A stretch of 11,963 nucleotides of DNA, taken from the NCBI GenBank assembly GCA_937967805.1, contig CALBTC010000439.1:1-11963 (forward strand), in the 5' to 3' direction. Made by a program: the position numbers and the translations under genes. This stretch comes from an uncultured Anaerolineaceae bacterium (GTDB lineage Bacteria; Chloroflexota; Anaerolineae; Promineifilales; Promineifilaceae). The number at the start of each line of letters is the position of its first letter. The stretch's first letter is position 1. The notes under the pieces were generated by a model. The model worked only from the letters and a program-made list of their open reading frames with translations, ran no database searches and was not told the DNA's origin. Shown piece after piece: positions 1-7,927 of the stretch.

Positions 1-20
1 AATGAGAACTTCTTGTACAT
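1..20 (-). CDS. 5' end of a gene truncated by the window edge
   Basis: Reading leftward, an ATG at 20-18 is preceded by a near-perfect Shine-Dalgarno AAGGAGG (complement of 27-33) with a six-base spacer. The visible codons read M-Y-K-K-F-S before the edge. Nothing can be said about the product. The call rests only on the strong ribosome-binding site and its good spacing. Confidence 0.4.
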
Positions 21-305
21 GACTTTCCTCCTTCTTCTATTGACATCAAAAATAAAACGGGAGCAATTCAATCACAGCATTTTGTAAGCCAGGTCACACA
101 ACGGCCTACGCATTGGGCGTTTTTGCTGAGTTGAGAAATTTTAGGGAATTATCTGTATATCGTCAACAAACGTGTTTTCATTTGCCGTTTCGTAGAAGTG
201 AGGGATTCATTTTGGGAGGGGCGAGGAACGGCCGTTTCCCCATGAATAGAGTGACAGGGTGCACTATACTTCAGGCACCTTGTCACCCGGTCACCTTGTC
301 ACAAA
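21..305. other. Intergenic region without a credible gene
   Basis: This stretch lies between the truncated leftward gene and the end of the acyl-CoA synthetase gene. It holds the leader of the left gene (Shine-Dalgarno at 27-33), one ACGGCCGT palindrome (228-235) and a GTGACA-type repeat near its right end. A 69-codon open frame at 113-322 has no ribosome-binding site, no recognisable composition and runs into the end of the opposite gene, so I do not call it. I see no convincing promoter for the left gene. Confidence 0.5.
251..302. repeat. GTGACA/CACCTTGTCAC microrepeat hairpin
   Basis: GTGACAGGGTGC (251-262) pairs with GCACCTTGTCAC (275-286) over 12 bases with one G-U wobble (plus-strand RNA) and a 12-base loop. 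The 11-mer CACCTTGTCAC is then repeated directly at 292-302. It sits just beyond the stop codon of the acyl-CoA synthetase gene, so on the minus-strand transcript it could act as a 3' end stem (one C-A mismatch there), although no T-run follows. It has the look of a dispersed genomic microrepeat. Confidence 0.6.
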
Positions 306-3056
306 TTAATCGAGATCAATAACTGCCTTGATCAGCTCACCATCACGCTCCAGGCGGAAACCGAGCTTGAGGCAAATAGCCCGCATGCCTCGATTTTCAG
401 ACAGCAAGTAGGCCACTACCCGCTTGACACCTTCACTCTTGCCGATGTCTAGCAAATGTACCAGCATCTCGGTGCCAACGCCCTGTCCCTGGTAACGGTC
501 GCTTACCAAAATGGCAAATTCTGCTTCGTCACCGTTCCGTTCTTTTGTAAGTCGACCGGCAGCAATGATCTCCTCTTCATCCGTTTTGGGATTTTTGCGG
601 GTGACCACAATGGCCATGTCCCGATCATAATCCACAAAACAGATACGGGTAAGCCGCTCATGCTCCACGCGTTGATCGAGCTGGAAGGCGCGGAAATAGC
701 GCAGGTATACAGACCGCTCGGACAGCGTCTCGTGGAACTTCACCATCTTGGGCTCGTCTTCGGGGCGGATAGGGCGCAGAGTAATTTCCAGGCCGTCTTC
801 GGTGGTTAAGGATTTGATGTATTGGGCGGGATACGGCCGTATCGCTAACTCCGGCAGTTCATCTTCCGTCACCTCCGGCTCGTACAGCACCACGCGGGCA
901 TCCAGGGCAATGAGATGATCCGATGAAGCAAAGAGTGGATTGATGTCAATCTCCTTAATCCAGCGCTGGTCGGCCACAAGCTGGCCAAAGCGCACCAACA
1001 GCGCCTCCAGTCCGGCCAAATCCACCGGATCGCGACCGCGAACACCTTGCAGCGCCGTGTAAATCTTGGTGCGCTCCATCATGCGGCGGGCCAGCGTCGT
1101 GGTAAGCGGTGGCAGCCCCAGCGCCCGGTCCTTGAACACCTCCACCAGCGTGCCGCCCGTGCCAAACAGCAGCACCGGACCAAACTGCGGGTCCGGACTG
1201 GCTCCGATAATCAACTCGTAGCCATCCTTCAGCATCAGCATCGGCTGGACGGTAACGCCCAAAAAATCCTCGGCACTGTATTTTTCCGTTACCGATTTTT
1301 CCATCGTGGTGTAAGCGTGGCGCACCTCGCTTTCCGTGGCCAAATCCAGGCGCACGCCGCCCACGTCGGTTTTATGGGTGATGGTTTCCGAGTTGAGCTT
1401 GAGCACCACGGGGTAGCCCATCTCTTCAGCGATTTTAACGGCCTCATCGGCCGTTTTGGCCAGTCGGGTTTCTACGGTAGCAATGTCATAGGCGGCCAGC
1501 ACCTGCTTGGATTCGTACTCAGTGAGGATGGTGCGCCCTGATTGGCGCACGTCGGCCAGCATCTGGGTGATTTCGCCAATTTTCTGGGTACTTTCTTCCG
1601 TTTCTTCGGGCAAGAACGGGGTTTCATACAAACTTTGCAGCCGCTTATGGTAGCGCCACATATATTGGAAGACGCGTGCGGCCGTATCCGGAAAAGCAAA
1701 GGTGGGGATGTTGGCCTGGTTCAAAATCGCTTCACCACTGGCAATGTCTGCGCCGCCCATCCAACTGGCCAGCACCGGTTTACCAAACGGGTATTGGGGC
1801 GGACGGCCGTACAGCTTCTTCAGCTCCTGCGCCGTCTGCGTCGGATCCGTCATTGCTTGCGGCGTGAGAATCACCAGCAGGCCGTCACTGTTTTCGTCGT
1901 TGGCGGCAATCTGGATCGATTTGGCATACCGTTCGGCGTCGGCATCTCCCAAAATATCAACCGGATTATTGCGGCTCCAGTGCGGCGGCAAAAAATCATC
2001 CAGCTCCGCCATGGTTTTTTCAGACAGGTCTGTCAGTTCGCCCCGGTTGGTGATGAGGGCGTCGGTAGCCAGCACGCCAGGACCACCGGCGTTGGTGACA
2101 ATCGTCAGGCGCGGACCGCGTGGCCGGGGCTGTTTGGCCAGCACCTCTGCCATGTTAAACAGATCATCAATCGAGTCCACGCGGAGCACACCGGAGCGAC
2201 GGAACGCCGCTGCCAGCACCTCGTCGCTGCCCGTCATGGAACCAGTGTGTGACGCCGCTGCCTGCGCCGCTGCCTCGGTACGCCCCGGCTTAATGACGAT
2301 GATCGGCTTGGCCAGGGCCACATCTCGTGCTGCGGAGAGAAAGGAGCGCGCGTTGCCAATCGACTCCATGTAGATAACGATGCTTTTGGTTCGCGGGTCG
2401 TCGCCCAAATAGTAAATCAGGTCGCCCCAATCCACATCCAGCATTGAGCCAATGGAAACAAAGGAGCTAAAACCTACGTTTTCACGGAAGGACCAGTCGA
2501 GGATCGATGTGAGCAGCGCCCCACTCTGGCTGATGAAGCCCACGGTGCCAGGACGGGCCATGGCGCTGGCAAAGGTAGCGTTCAGGCCGCTAATCGGGTT
2601 CATCACGCCCAAACAGTTAGGACCGATGATGCGCATCTGCCCTTTCCGCGCTTCATACAGGATTTCCTGCTCTAACTTCACCCCTTCCGGGCCAATCTCC
2701 TTAAATCCGGCGGAGATGACGATGGCCCCCTTCACCCCTGCGTCCACACATTCGCGAATAAGTCCAGGCACCGTGCGCGCCGGCGTAACGATGATGGCCA
2801 AATCCACCTTTTCCGGCACTTCGCCAATGCTGGGATACGCCTTGATGCCCATCACGCTGCTGCGTTTGGGATTGATGGGGAAAATGGTGCCGCCAAACGA
2901 GTTGGTCATGAGGTTCCATAAAATGGTACGACCGACGCTGCCTTCACGCTCGGTGGCCCCGATGAGGGCGACGCTTTTGGGGGAAAAGATAACGTCAAGG
3001 GGATTTTTGTTGTAGCTAAACACATCGTGGGCGGTGCCACGGGTTAAATCAGTCAT
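306..3056 (-). CDS. ADP-forming acetyl/acyl-CoA synthetase with C-terminal GNAT domain
   Basis: Predicted soluble enzyme of 916 aa interconverting an acyl-CoA plus ADP and Pi with the free acid, CoA and ATP, fused to a GNAT acetyltransferase. Domains in order: CoA-binding Rossmann fold (about 20-115), succinyl-CoA-ligase-like domain (about 165-310, with SQSGAL at 176-181 and SHTGS at 269-273), ligase/linker region (about 315-470), ATP-grasp (about 500-725, with THKTDVGGV at 560-568) and GNAT (about 755-910, with the acetyl-CoA loop [10 protein letters not shown] at 855-864). This is the architecture of the Pat/PatZ (YfiQ) protein acetyltransferases. Unlike what I recall for the enterobacterial proteins, both histidines used for phosphoryl transfer in true ADP-forming synthetases appear present (H270 and H561), so the synthetase half may be active. 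The start is supported by AAGGAG (complement of 3064-3069), seven bases before ATG. pyrE lies upstream on the same strand, but a terminator separates them. Substrate and acetylation target cannot be read from sequence. Confidence 0.92.
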   Translation of the reverse strand: MTDLTRGTAHDVFSYNKNPLDVIFSPKSVALIGATEREGSVGRTILWNLMTNSFGGTIFPINPKRSSVMGIKAYPSIGEVPEKVDLAIIVTPARTVPGLIRECVDAGVKGAIVISAGFKEIGPEGVKLEQEILYEARKGQMRIIGPNCLGVMNPISGLNATFASAMARPGTVGFISQSGALLTSILDWSFRENVGFSSFVSIGSMLDVDWGDLIYYLGDDPRTKSIVIYMESIGNARSFLSAARDVALAKPIIVIKPGRTEAAAQAAASHTGSMTGSDEVLAAAFRRSGVLRVDSIDDLFNMAEVLAKQPRPRGPRLTIVTNAGGPGVLATDALITNRGELTDLSEKTMAELDDFLPPHWSRNNPVDILGDADAERYAKSIQIAANDENSDGLLVILTPQAMTDPTQTAQELKKLYGRPPQYPFGKPVLASWMGGADIASGEAILNQANIPTFAFPDTAARVFQYMWRYHKRLQSLYETPFLPEETEESTQKIGEITQMLADVRQSGRTILTEYESKQVLAAYDIATVETRLAKTADEAVKIAEEMGYPVVLKLNSETITHKTDVGGVRLDLATESEVRHAYTTMEKSVTEKYSAEDFLGVTVQPMLMLKDGYELIIGASPDPQFGPVLLFGTGGTLVEVFKDRALGLPPLTTTLARRMMERTKIYTALQGVRGRDPVDLAGLEALLVRFGQLVADQRWIKEIDINPLFASSDHLIALDARVVLYEPEVTEDELPELAIRPYPAQYIKSLTTEDGLEITLRPIRPEDEPKMVKFHETLSERSVYLRYFRAFQLDQRVEHERLTRICFVDYDRDMAIVVTRKNPKTDEEEIIAAGRLTKERNGDEAEFAILVSDRYQGQGVGTEMLVHLLDIGKSEGVKRVVAYLLSENRGMRAICLKLGFRLERDGELIKAVIDLD

Positions 3057-3074
3057 TGTTATACTCCTTGGGAA

Positions 3075-3136
3075 TTAACGCAGAGACGCCGAGGCGCAGA
3101 GAGAAAAGCGTTCACACCTCTGAGCCTCCAAGTTAA
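3075..3136. repeat. Imperfect inverted repeat of the CGCAGAG type
   Basis: Nested complementary arms are visible: TTAAC (3075-3079) with GTTAA (3132-3136), GAGGC (3091-3095) with GCCTC (3124-3128), and CAGAG (3097-3101) with CTCTG (3118-3122). The left half is built of CGCAGAG/CGCCGAG units. It lies in the leader of the acyl-CoA synthetase gene, right behind its Shine-Dalgarno, so it would be in the mRNA if transcription starts upstream. The style matches the CGCAAAG element at 3959-4028 but the sequence differs. Confidence 0.55.
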
Positions 3137-3154
3137 ACCTGATTCATTGAAAAG

Positions 3155-3188
3155 GTAAAACAACAAAAGCCAGATAGGCGGCTTTTGT
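3155..3188 (-). terminator. Intrinsic terminator of pyrE
   Basis: ACAAAAGCC (3163-3171) and GGCTTTTGT (3180-3188) form a perfect 9-bp stem with an 8-base loop. On the minus strand the stem is followed by TGTTTTACC, a T-rich tail, about 55 bases after the pyrE stop codon. The plus-strand side is also T-rich, but no plus-strand gene ends here. It separates pyrE from the acyl-CoA synthetase gene downstream. Confidence 0.75.
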
Positions 3189-3240
3189 ATTTTGCTTATT
3201 TGTTTGCTGAATTTTCAAGGTTCTGGTTGCAGCTGGGAAA

Positions 3241-3843
3241 TTAAGCGAGCGATTTCATGACTTTGTCGCGATCTTTACTGGTGATGCGTTGGTGCGTTTC
3301 TAAAATGGCCAGCAGGCGGCTGATGGTCATGGCGGCATGGAGTTGGTAGCCATGATCTTGCATGGTAGCCACGCCGCCTTGCTCGCGATCAACCAGCACC
3401 ACCGCTTCATTGACCTGCAAGCCGGACGCTTTGAGGGCGACGATGGCTTGCAAAATGGAGTCGCCGGAGGTGATGAGGTCGTCGATGACAACGGCCGTTT
3501 GTCCCACCTGCCACACGCCTTCAATCTGCTTGCCTGTACCGTAACTTTTGGCTGTCTTGCGTGGGTAAATAAGCGGCTTATCCAGCTCCAGGCACAGTGC
3601 CGTACCCAGCGGCAGCCCGGCCAGCGGCGTCGCCGCCAGCAAATCAAAGGAGAGAGTATCCAGCACCGTGCGGTAGGCGGCGATAGCCTGGCGCAGCGCC
3701 TGTGGATGGGAAACCAGCAGGCGCAAATCCAAATAAATGCGGGACCTTTTGCCGCTGTGCAGCTTAAATTTTCCAAGCTGAACGGCACCAATATCAAATA
3801 ATGTTAAGGCAAATTGTTCCAGGGGGGGCAAACTCTCGCTCAT
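3241..3843 (-). CDS. pyrE: Orotate phosphoribosyltransferase
   Basis: Predicted cytosolic enzyme converting orotate and PRPP to orotidine 5'-phosphate in de novo pyrimidine synthesis; 200 aa from the chosen start, normal for the family. The N-terminal signature FKLHSGKRSRIYLDLR (26-41) resembles the OPRTase pattern of an SG turn and a Y-x-D-x-R. The basic loop is at about 93-105 (YPRKTAKSYGTGK). The PRPP-binding motif VVIDDLITSGDSI is at 118-130 with the paired acidic residues D121 and D122. I chose the ATG at 3843-3841 because the enzyme fold begins directly after it; a TTG at 3885 would add 14 residues unlike the family, without a clear ribosome-binding site. The ATG lacks a Shine-Dalgarno, but a possible promoter 8 bases upstream would give an almost leaderless mRNA. 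A terminator follows. The gene is divergent from the PLP enzyme at 4065. Confidence 0.88.
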   Translation of the reverse strand: MSESLPPLEQFALTLFDIGAVQLGKFKLHSGKRSRIYLDLRLLVSHPQALRQAIAAYRTVLDTLSFDLLAATPLAGLPLGTALCLELDKPLIYPRKTAKSYGTGKQIEGVWQVGQTAVVIDDLITSGDSILQAIVALKASGLQVNEAVVLVDREQGGVATMQDHGYQLHAAMTISRLLAILETHQRITSKDRDKVMKSLA

Positions 3844-3851
3844 GGAGCTTG

Positions 3852-3879
3852 ATCTTAGCACGGTTTGGGGATTCGGTAA
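3852..3879 (-). promoter_or_regulatory. Possible near-leaderless promoter of pyrE
   Basis: On the minus strand, TTACCG (complement of 3874-3879) and TAAGAT (complement of 3852-3857) are spaced by 16 bases, with TGC just before the -10 (extended -10 type). Only 8 bases separate the -10 from the pyrE ATG, so transcription would begin within a few bases of the start codon. This agrees with the missing Shine-Dalgarno. The -35 match is weak. Confidence 0.35.
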
Positions 3880-3958
3880 ACTCAATTTTGGTTCGCCCGG
3901 AGAGGTGGTGTTGTGATACAGTGGAAGCAGTTTAAGGGATTAAGAAATGGAGGATTCT

Positions 3959-4028
3959 GACGCAAAGAACGCAAAGCGACATAAGGTGCAAAGAAAAACC
4001 ATTCTTTGCCTCTTTGCGCCTTTGCGTC
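3959..4028. repeat. Long nested hairpin of CGCAAAG units
   Basis: Three successive stems line up: GACGCAAAG (3959-3967) with CTTTGCGTC (4020-4028), CGCAAAG (3970-3976) with CTTTGCG (4012-4018), and GCAAAGAA (3988-3995) with TTCTTTGC (4002-4009), closed by a 6-base loop. The result is a 70-base imperfect hairpin in the pyrE/PLP-enzyme divergent gap, ending about 25 bases before the Shine-Dalgarno of the PLP enzyme. It has the form of a dispersed intergenic repeat and may also affect expression of the downstream gene. Confidence 0.75.
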
Positions 4029-4064
4029 AAAGTTTTTTTCGCAAGTGAGTTTGGAGAGAAGCGT

Positions 4065-5264
4065 TTGAAAGAGAAGCAGTTCAACACGCGTGCCGTTCAT
4101 GCTGGCGAGCGAGCTACTTTCGCCAACATCAATTCTGTCGTAACGCCTATTTTCCCTTCTGTAGGGTATACCTTTGCCGATTCGACGGAGTTGGATGCGG
4201 TGTTGGGCGGCGAGAAGCCAGGTTACGTCTACTCGCCGCAGTATGCCAATCCCACAGTGGCCGCGTTTGAGACGGCCGTGGCCAACCTGGAATCGGCCGA
4301 AGCTGCCATCGCCCTGCCCTCCGGCATGGCGGCAGTGCACCTGGCGCTGCTGGGGGCCGGGGTGCGGGCCGGCAGCCATGTCATCGTGGCCGCAGATGTG
4401 TATGGGGCGACCTATTCGCTGGTACAGGGAATTTTTACAGAGCTAGGGGCACACGTACATCTGGTGGATGTGCTGGATTTGGGGGGAGTTGAGGCAATAT
4501 TTAAAAAGGAAAAGGTAACGGCCGTTCTCGTCGAAACCATCTCCAACCCCCTGATGAAAGTAGCCGACCTGCCCCACCTGGCGGCAATTACCCACAAACA
4601 TGGTGCGCTGCTGCTGGTAGACAATACCTTCTGCTCCCCTTACCTGTGCAACCCAATTAAATTTGGCGCCGACATGGTCATCCACAGCGCCACCAAATTT
4701 ATCGGCGGGCACGGCGACGTCATGGCCGGCGTGGTGGCCACGACGGCCGAATTGAAAGACGAAATGGTGCGGCTGAACAAGCTGCTGGGCAGCAGCCTGG
4801 GACCGTTTGAAGCGTGGCTGGCTCATCGTGGTTTAAAAACATTGCCGCTGCGCATGCGCCAGCAGTGCCAGAATGCGCTGGAAATTGCCACCTGGCTGCA
4901 AAGCCATCCCAAAATTAGCCAGGTGCAATACGCCTTTTTGCCCGACCATCCTCAGTTTGCGCTGATGCACCGGCTGAGCGGCGGCAAAGGCGGCGGCGCG
5001 GTGCTCTCGTTTGAGGTGCGCGGCGCGGGCAAGCCGGAAATCTTTGCCCTGATGGACGCCTTGCAGCTCATCCAGCCCGCCACGTCGCTGGGCGACATTT
5101 ACTCGCTGATGCTTTACCCGGCGATCTCATCCCACCGCAGCCTCACCCCGGAAGAACGCCACAGCCTGGGCATCGGCGACGGCCTGCTGCGCCTCTCCGC
5201 CGGCATCGAAGACGCGGCCGACATCCAGGCGGATTTGGAACAAGCGTTGGCAATTTTGGACTGA
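4065..5264 (+). CDS. Cys/Met-metabolism PLP enzyme (gamma-synthase/gamma-lyase/sulfhydrylase family)
   Basis: Predicted PLP enzyme of 399 aa acting on cystathionine, methionine or an O-acylhomoserine in trans-sulfuration or methionine metabolism. Seen in order: NTRAVHAG near the N-terminus (7-14), the glycine/SGM cofactor turn (LPSGMAA, 84-90), the stacking tyrosine Y113 in DVYGATYS, VDNTF with D186, the Schiff-base lysine K211 in SATKFIGGHGD, and LRLSAGIED with carboxylate-binding R376. SLGDIYSL at 341-348 is closer to the SLGDAE type of methionine gamma-lyase and sulfhydrylases than to SLGGVE of cystathionine gamma-synthase, so the reaction is unsettled. The usual YSR...NPT segment reads YSPQYANPT (56-64), without the arginine that normally touches the PLP phosphate. 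I chose TTG at 4065 because GGAGAG (4053-4058) precedes it at six bases; an in-frame TTG at 4014 would only translate the repeat element. Confidence 0.88.
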   Translation: MKEKQFNTRAVHAGERATFANINSVVTPIFPSVGYTFADSTELDAVLGGEKPGYVYSPQYANPTVAAFETAVANLESAEAAIALPSGMAAVHLALLGAGVRAGSHVIVAADVYGATYSLVQGIFTELGAHVHLVDVLDLGGVEAIFKKEKVTAVLVETISNPLMKVADLPHLAAITHKHGALLLVDNTFCSPYLCNPIKFGADMVIHSATKFIGGHGDVMAGVVATTAELKDEMVRLNKLLGSSLGPFEAWLAHRGLKTLPLRMRQQCQNALEIATWLQSHPKISQVQYAFLPDHPQFALMHRLSGGKGGGAVLSFEVRGAGKPEIFALMDALQLIQPATSLGDIYSLMLYPAISSHRSLTPEERHSLGIGDGLLRLSAGIEDAADIQADLEQALAILD

Positions 5265-5284
5265 TGTTTGACCATCAACACGCT

Positions 5285-5358
5285 GTAGGGGTAGGCCTTG
5301 TGCCTACCCAACGTGCTGGTCGGGCCATCTATTGGGCAACCACAAGGGTTGCCCCTAC
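5285..5358. repeat. Two-hairpin dispersed repeat with complementary ends
   Basis: The ends GTAGGGG (5285-5291) and CCCCTAC (5352-5358) are complementary. Inside are two perfect 8-bp hairpins: GGGTAGGC (5289-5296) with GCCTACCC (5302-5309), and GGGCAACC (5334-5341) with GGTTGCCC (5347-5354), each with a 5-base loop. The hairpins share a GGG...CCC plan, with loops reading CTTGT and ACAAG, which are reverse complements of each other. This layout resembles REP-pair (REPIN-like) or small MITE-type elements. It lies 20 bases after the PLP enzyme stop and could also protect its mRNA 3' end. Confidence 0.7.
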
Positions 5359-5389
5359 CTTGCCAACAACAATAAACATTAGCAAATTG

Positions 5390-5424
5390 CACAGATTTTT
5401 CTAAACCAATCTGCGAAATCTGTG
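5390..5424. repeat. Inverted repeat CACAGATTT/AAATCTGTG before the FAD-GcvT gene
   Basis: A perfect 9-bp inverted repeat (5390-5398 and 5416-5424) with a 17-base spacer that itself contains AATCTGCG. It ends 24 bases before the start codon at 5448. It could be an operator, a 5'UTR hairpin, or another dispersed microrepeat; the sequence does not decide. Confidence 0.45.
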
Positions 5425-5447
5425 GATTATTTCAGGGAGAAAAGCAC

Positions 5448-7922
5448 ATGACGCATCAAGCACAGGTTGTCATTATTGGTTCCGGGATTGTGGGCTGCGC
5501 CACGGCGTACCACCTGGCCAAAATGGGCTGGAAGGACGTTCTGGTCATCGACAAGGGAGCGCTGTTTGAAAACGACGGCTCGACGTCGCACGCGCCGGGC
5601 GGCGTGGTGCCCCTTAGCCACAACAAGCTGCTGACGCAGATGGGCCTGTACACGGCCGATCTCATCGCCGGCCTGGATCATTTCAGCAATGAACAAAACA
5701 CGTTCAATCCCACCGGCCAACTGGAAATCGCCATCTCCGAGGCGCGCTGGCAAGATTTGATTAGGCTGCACGGCAGTTCAAAAGCATATGGCTGCGAATC
5801 ACACCTGCTGACGCCGCAGGAGTCGGCGGCAAAAATGCCGCTGCTGGACCCGACACAGTTTATCGGCAGCCTGTACATTCCGCGCGGCATGATTGTGAAG
5901 GGGTCGCACGTCACGGCCGCTTTAGCCCGAGATGCTGAAGCAATGGGCGGGGCCAAATTTGTGGGCCACACGGCGATGACCGACATCGAGGTAAAGGGTG
6001 GAAGGGTAACGGCCGTTCTCACCAACAACCCCAACCTGCCCCGCATCGAGTGTGAAAATGTGCTCCTGGCGGCCAACATTTGGGCCCCGGCGCTCAGCGA
6101 AAAGTTCGGCATCCATTTGCCGCTGATGGCCTTCGAGCACCAGTACGTGGTCACCAACGATCTGGACCGGCTGGCTGAGTTTGACCCATCAAACAAAGAC
6201 CACGAAGTCACCTTCCCCACGATGCGCGAGCTGGATTCGACGATGTATTACCGGCATCATTGGCGAGCCTACGGCATCGGCAGCTACTACCACCGGCCGC
6301 ACATGGTCCGGCCGCAGGACGTGAAAAAGACAGCCATCCACGACTTTACGCCGGATGACTTTTTCGGCCAGCCGTGGGACCAGGCCAAGCGGCTGCTGCC
6401 CGCGCTGGCCCAGGCGGACGAGGTCGGCTTCCAGCGGCAGTTTAACGGCATGTTTGCCTTCTCCATTGACGGCATGCCCATTATTGGCGAGTCGCACGTG
6501 AAGGGATTCTGGACGGCCGTTGCCAGTTGGATTACCCACGCGGGCGGGGTGGCCAAATCGGTAGCCGAGTGGATGACGACCGGCGAACCGGAATGGGACC
6601 TGCGCCAGGCGCACCTGCACCGCTTCCACCAGTTCCAGACCACCGAGGCGTACACCACGGTCATCACCAAGAAAAATTACCGCGAAGTGTACGACATCAT
6701 TCATCCCAAACAGCCAATCACCGAGCCGCGCAACGTGCGAATGAGTCCGTTCATGTCCCGGCTAAAAGCCTTGAAGCCAGAGTACACCGCCTTTGCCGGG
6801 ATTGAGCTGCCCAACTGGTTTGAAGAAAACAGTCGCTTACTGGAAAAGTATGAAGACCAGATTCCCCAGCGCAGCGGCTGGGCGGCCGACTACTGGTCGC
6901 CGATTCAGGGGGCAGAACATCTGGAAACGCGCAACAACGCGGCCATGTTTGACCTGACCGGCCTGTCGATCATCGAGGTAAAAGGGCCGGGCGCGGCCGA
7001 ATTTAGCAACTATTTGTGCAGCAACCAGATGGACGTGCCGGTGGGGCGCGTCGTCTACACCACCTGGCTCACGCCCAAAGGCGGCATCAAGCGGGACCTG
7101 ACGGTGGCACGAGTTGCGCCTGACAAATATTGGCATTTTGTGGGCGAAGGCACGCTGCCGCTGGATTTGGCCTGGGTGCAGCAACATGCGCCTAAAGATG
7201 GTTCGGTGGTGGTAACGGATGTGTCGGGGGCTTGGACGGCCGTTGGCCTCTGGGGTCCCAACGCGCGCCAGGTGCTGCAAAAAGTCACAAACGCCGACGT
7301 GAGCAACGAAGCGTTCCCCTACTTCACAGCACAGTGGATCACAATTGGGCTGGTGCCGGTGTATGCCATGCGCATCTCCTACGCCGGCGAGCTGGGCTGG
7401 GAGCTGCACTTCCCTATCGACATGGCCTTGCAGGTGTGGGATTTACTATGGGAAGCCGGCCGCGAAGTAGAGATGATTGCTGCCGGGATGGGTGCGTTTG
7501 ACTCATTACGCCTGGAAAAAGGGTACCGGCTGTGGGGCGGCGACGTCTACACCGAATATTCGCCTTACGAATCCGGCCTGGGCTGGACGGTGCGTCTGAA
7601 AAAAGGTAACTTCATTGGCCGCGACGCCTGCCGGGAACTGAAGGACAAGCCGCTGAAGAAAAAGCTGTGCTGCCTGACGTTTAACAACAGTGGCATGGCC
7701 CTGGGCTACGAGGCGCTTTTTGCCGACGGTGAATGTGTGGGGCACGTCACCAGCGCCAACTACGGCTACAGCGTGGGCAAGTTTATCCTGTACGGTTATC
7801 TGCCCGGCGCCCATGCCGCACCCGGCACGCAAATCGAGGTGGAATACTTCGGCGAACGCCACATGGCGACGGTGGTGGCTGAGCCGCTGTATGATGCGGG
7901 GATGGAAAGGTTGAAATCATAA
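5448..7922 (+). CDS. FAD-dependent oxidoreductase-GcvT fusion, dimethylglycine/sarcosine dehydrogenase type
   Basis: Predicted flavoenzyme of 824 aa oxidising an N-methylated glycine (dimethylglycine, sarcosine or a relative) and passing the released one-carbon unit to tetrahydrofolate. The N-terminal DAO domain (about 5-370) begins with the dinucleotide motif GSGIVG (11-16). STSHAPGG (45-52) puts a histidine, H48, at the place of the covalent FAD histidine of mammalian dimethylglycine and sarcosine dehydrogenases. A linker domain (about 375-430) is followed by the folate-binding aminomethyltransferase domain (about 435-710), with TPKGGIKRDLTVAR, YAGELGWELH and LRLEKGYRLWGGD, and by a GcvT C-terminal barrel (about 720-815). 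Length is close to the 850-aa family norm, with no break. GGGAGA at 5435-5440 precedes ATG by seven bases. The upstream PLP enzyme suggests a methyl/sulfur amino-acid theme, but the 183-base repeat-filled gap argues for separate control. Substrate is inferred from family only. Confidence 0.9.
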   Translation: MTHQAQVVIIGSGIVGCATAYHLAKMGWKDVLVIDKGALFENDGSTSHAPGGVVPLSHNKLLTQMGLYTADLIAGLDHFSNEQNTFNPTGQLEIAISEARWQDLIRLHGSSKAYGCESHLLTPQESAAKMPLLDPTQFIGSLYIPRGMIVKGSHVTAALARDAEAMGGAKFVGHTAMTDIEVKGGRVTAVLTNNPNLPRIECENVLLAANIWAPALSEKFGIHLPLMAFEHQYVVTNDLDRLAEFDPSNKDHEVTFPTMRELDSTMYYRHHWRAYGIGSYYHRPHMVRPQDVKKTAIHDFTPDDFFGQPWDQAKRLLPALAQADEVGFQRQFNGMFAFSIDGMPIIGESHVKGFWTAVASWITHAGGVAKSVAEWMTTGEPEWDLRQAHLHRFHQFQTTEAYTTVITKKNYREVYDIIHPKQPITEPRNVRMSPFMSRLKALKPEYTAFAGIELPNWFEENSRLLEKYEDQIPQRSGWAADYWSPIQGAEHLETRNNAAMFDLTGLSIIEVKGPGAAEFSNYLCSNQMDVPVGRVVYTTWLTPKGGIKRDLTVARVAPDKYWHFVGEGTLPLDLAWVQQHAPKDGSVVVTDVSGAWTAVGLWGPNARQVLQKVTNADVSNEAFPYFTAQWITIGLVPVYAMRISYAGELGWELHFPIDMALQVWDLLWEAGREVEMIAAGMGAFDSLRLEKGYRLWGGDVYTEYSPYESGLGWTVRLKKGNFIGRDACRELKDKPLKKKLCCLTFNNSGMALGYEALFADGECVGHVTSANYGYSVGKFILYGYLPGAHAAPGTQIEVEYFGERHMATVVAEPLYDAGMERLKS

Positions 7923-7927
7923 TTTTT

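Noticed and set aside
113..322. 69-codon plus-strand open frame at the left
   Set aside because: No ribosome-binding site, no family resemblance, crosses a repeat and the end of the opposite gene.
1047..2373. Long plus-strand open frames opposite the acyl-CoA synthetase gene
   Set aside because: They are antisense shadows of a clearly conserved gene; composition is typical of reverse-frame translation.
3844..3885. N-terminal extension of pyrE from TTG at 3885
   Set aside because: The extra 14 residues do not look like the family and have no convincing Shine-Dalgarno.
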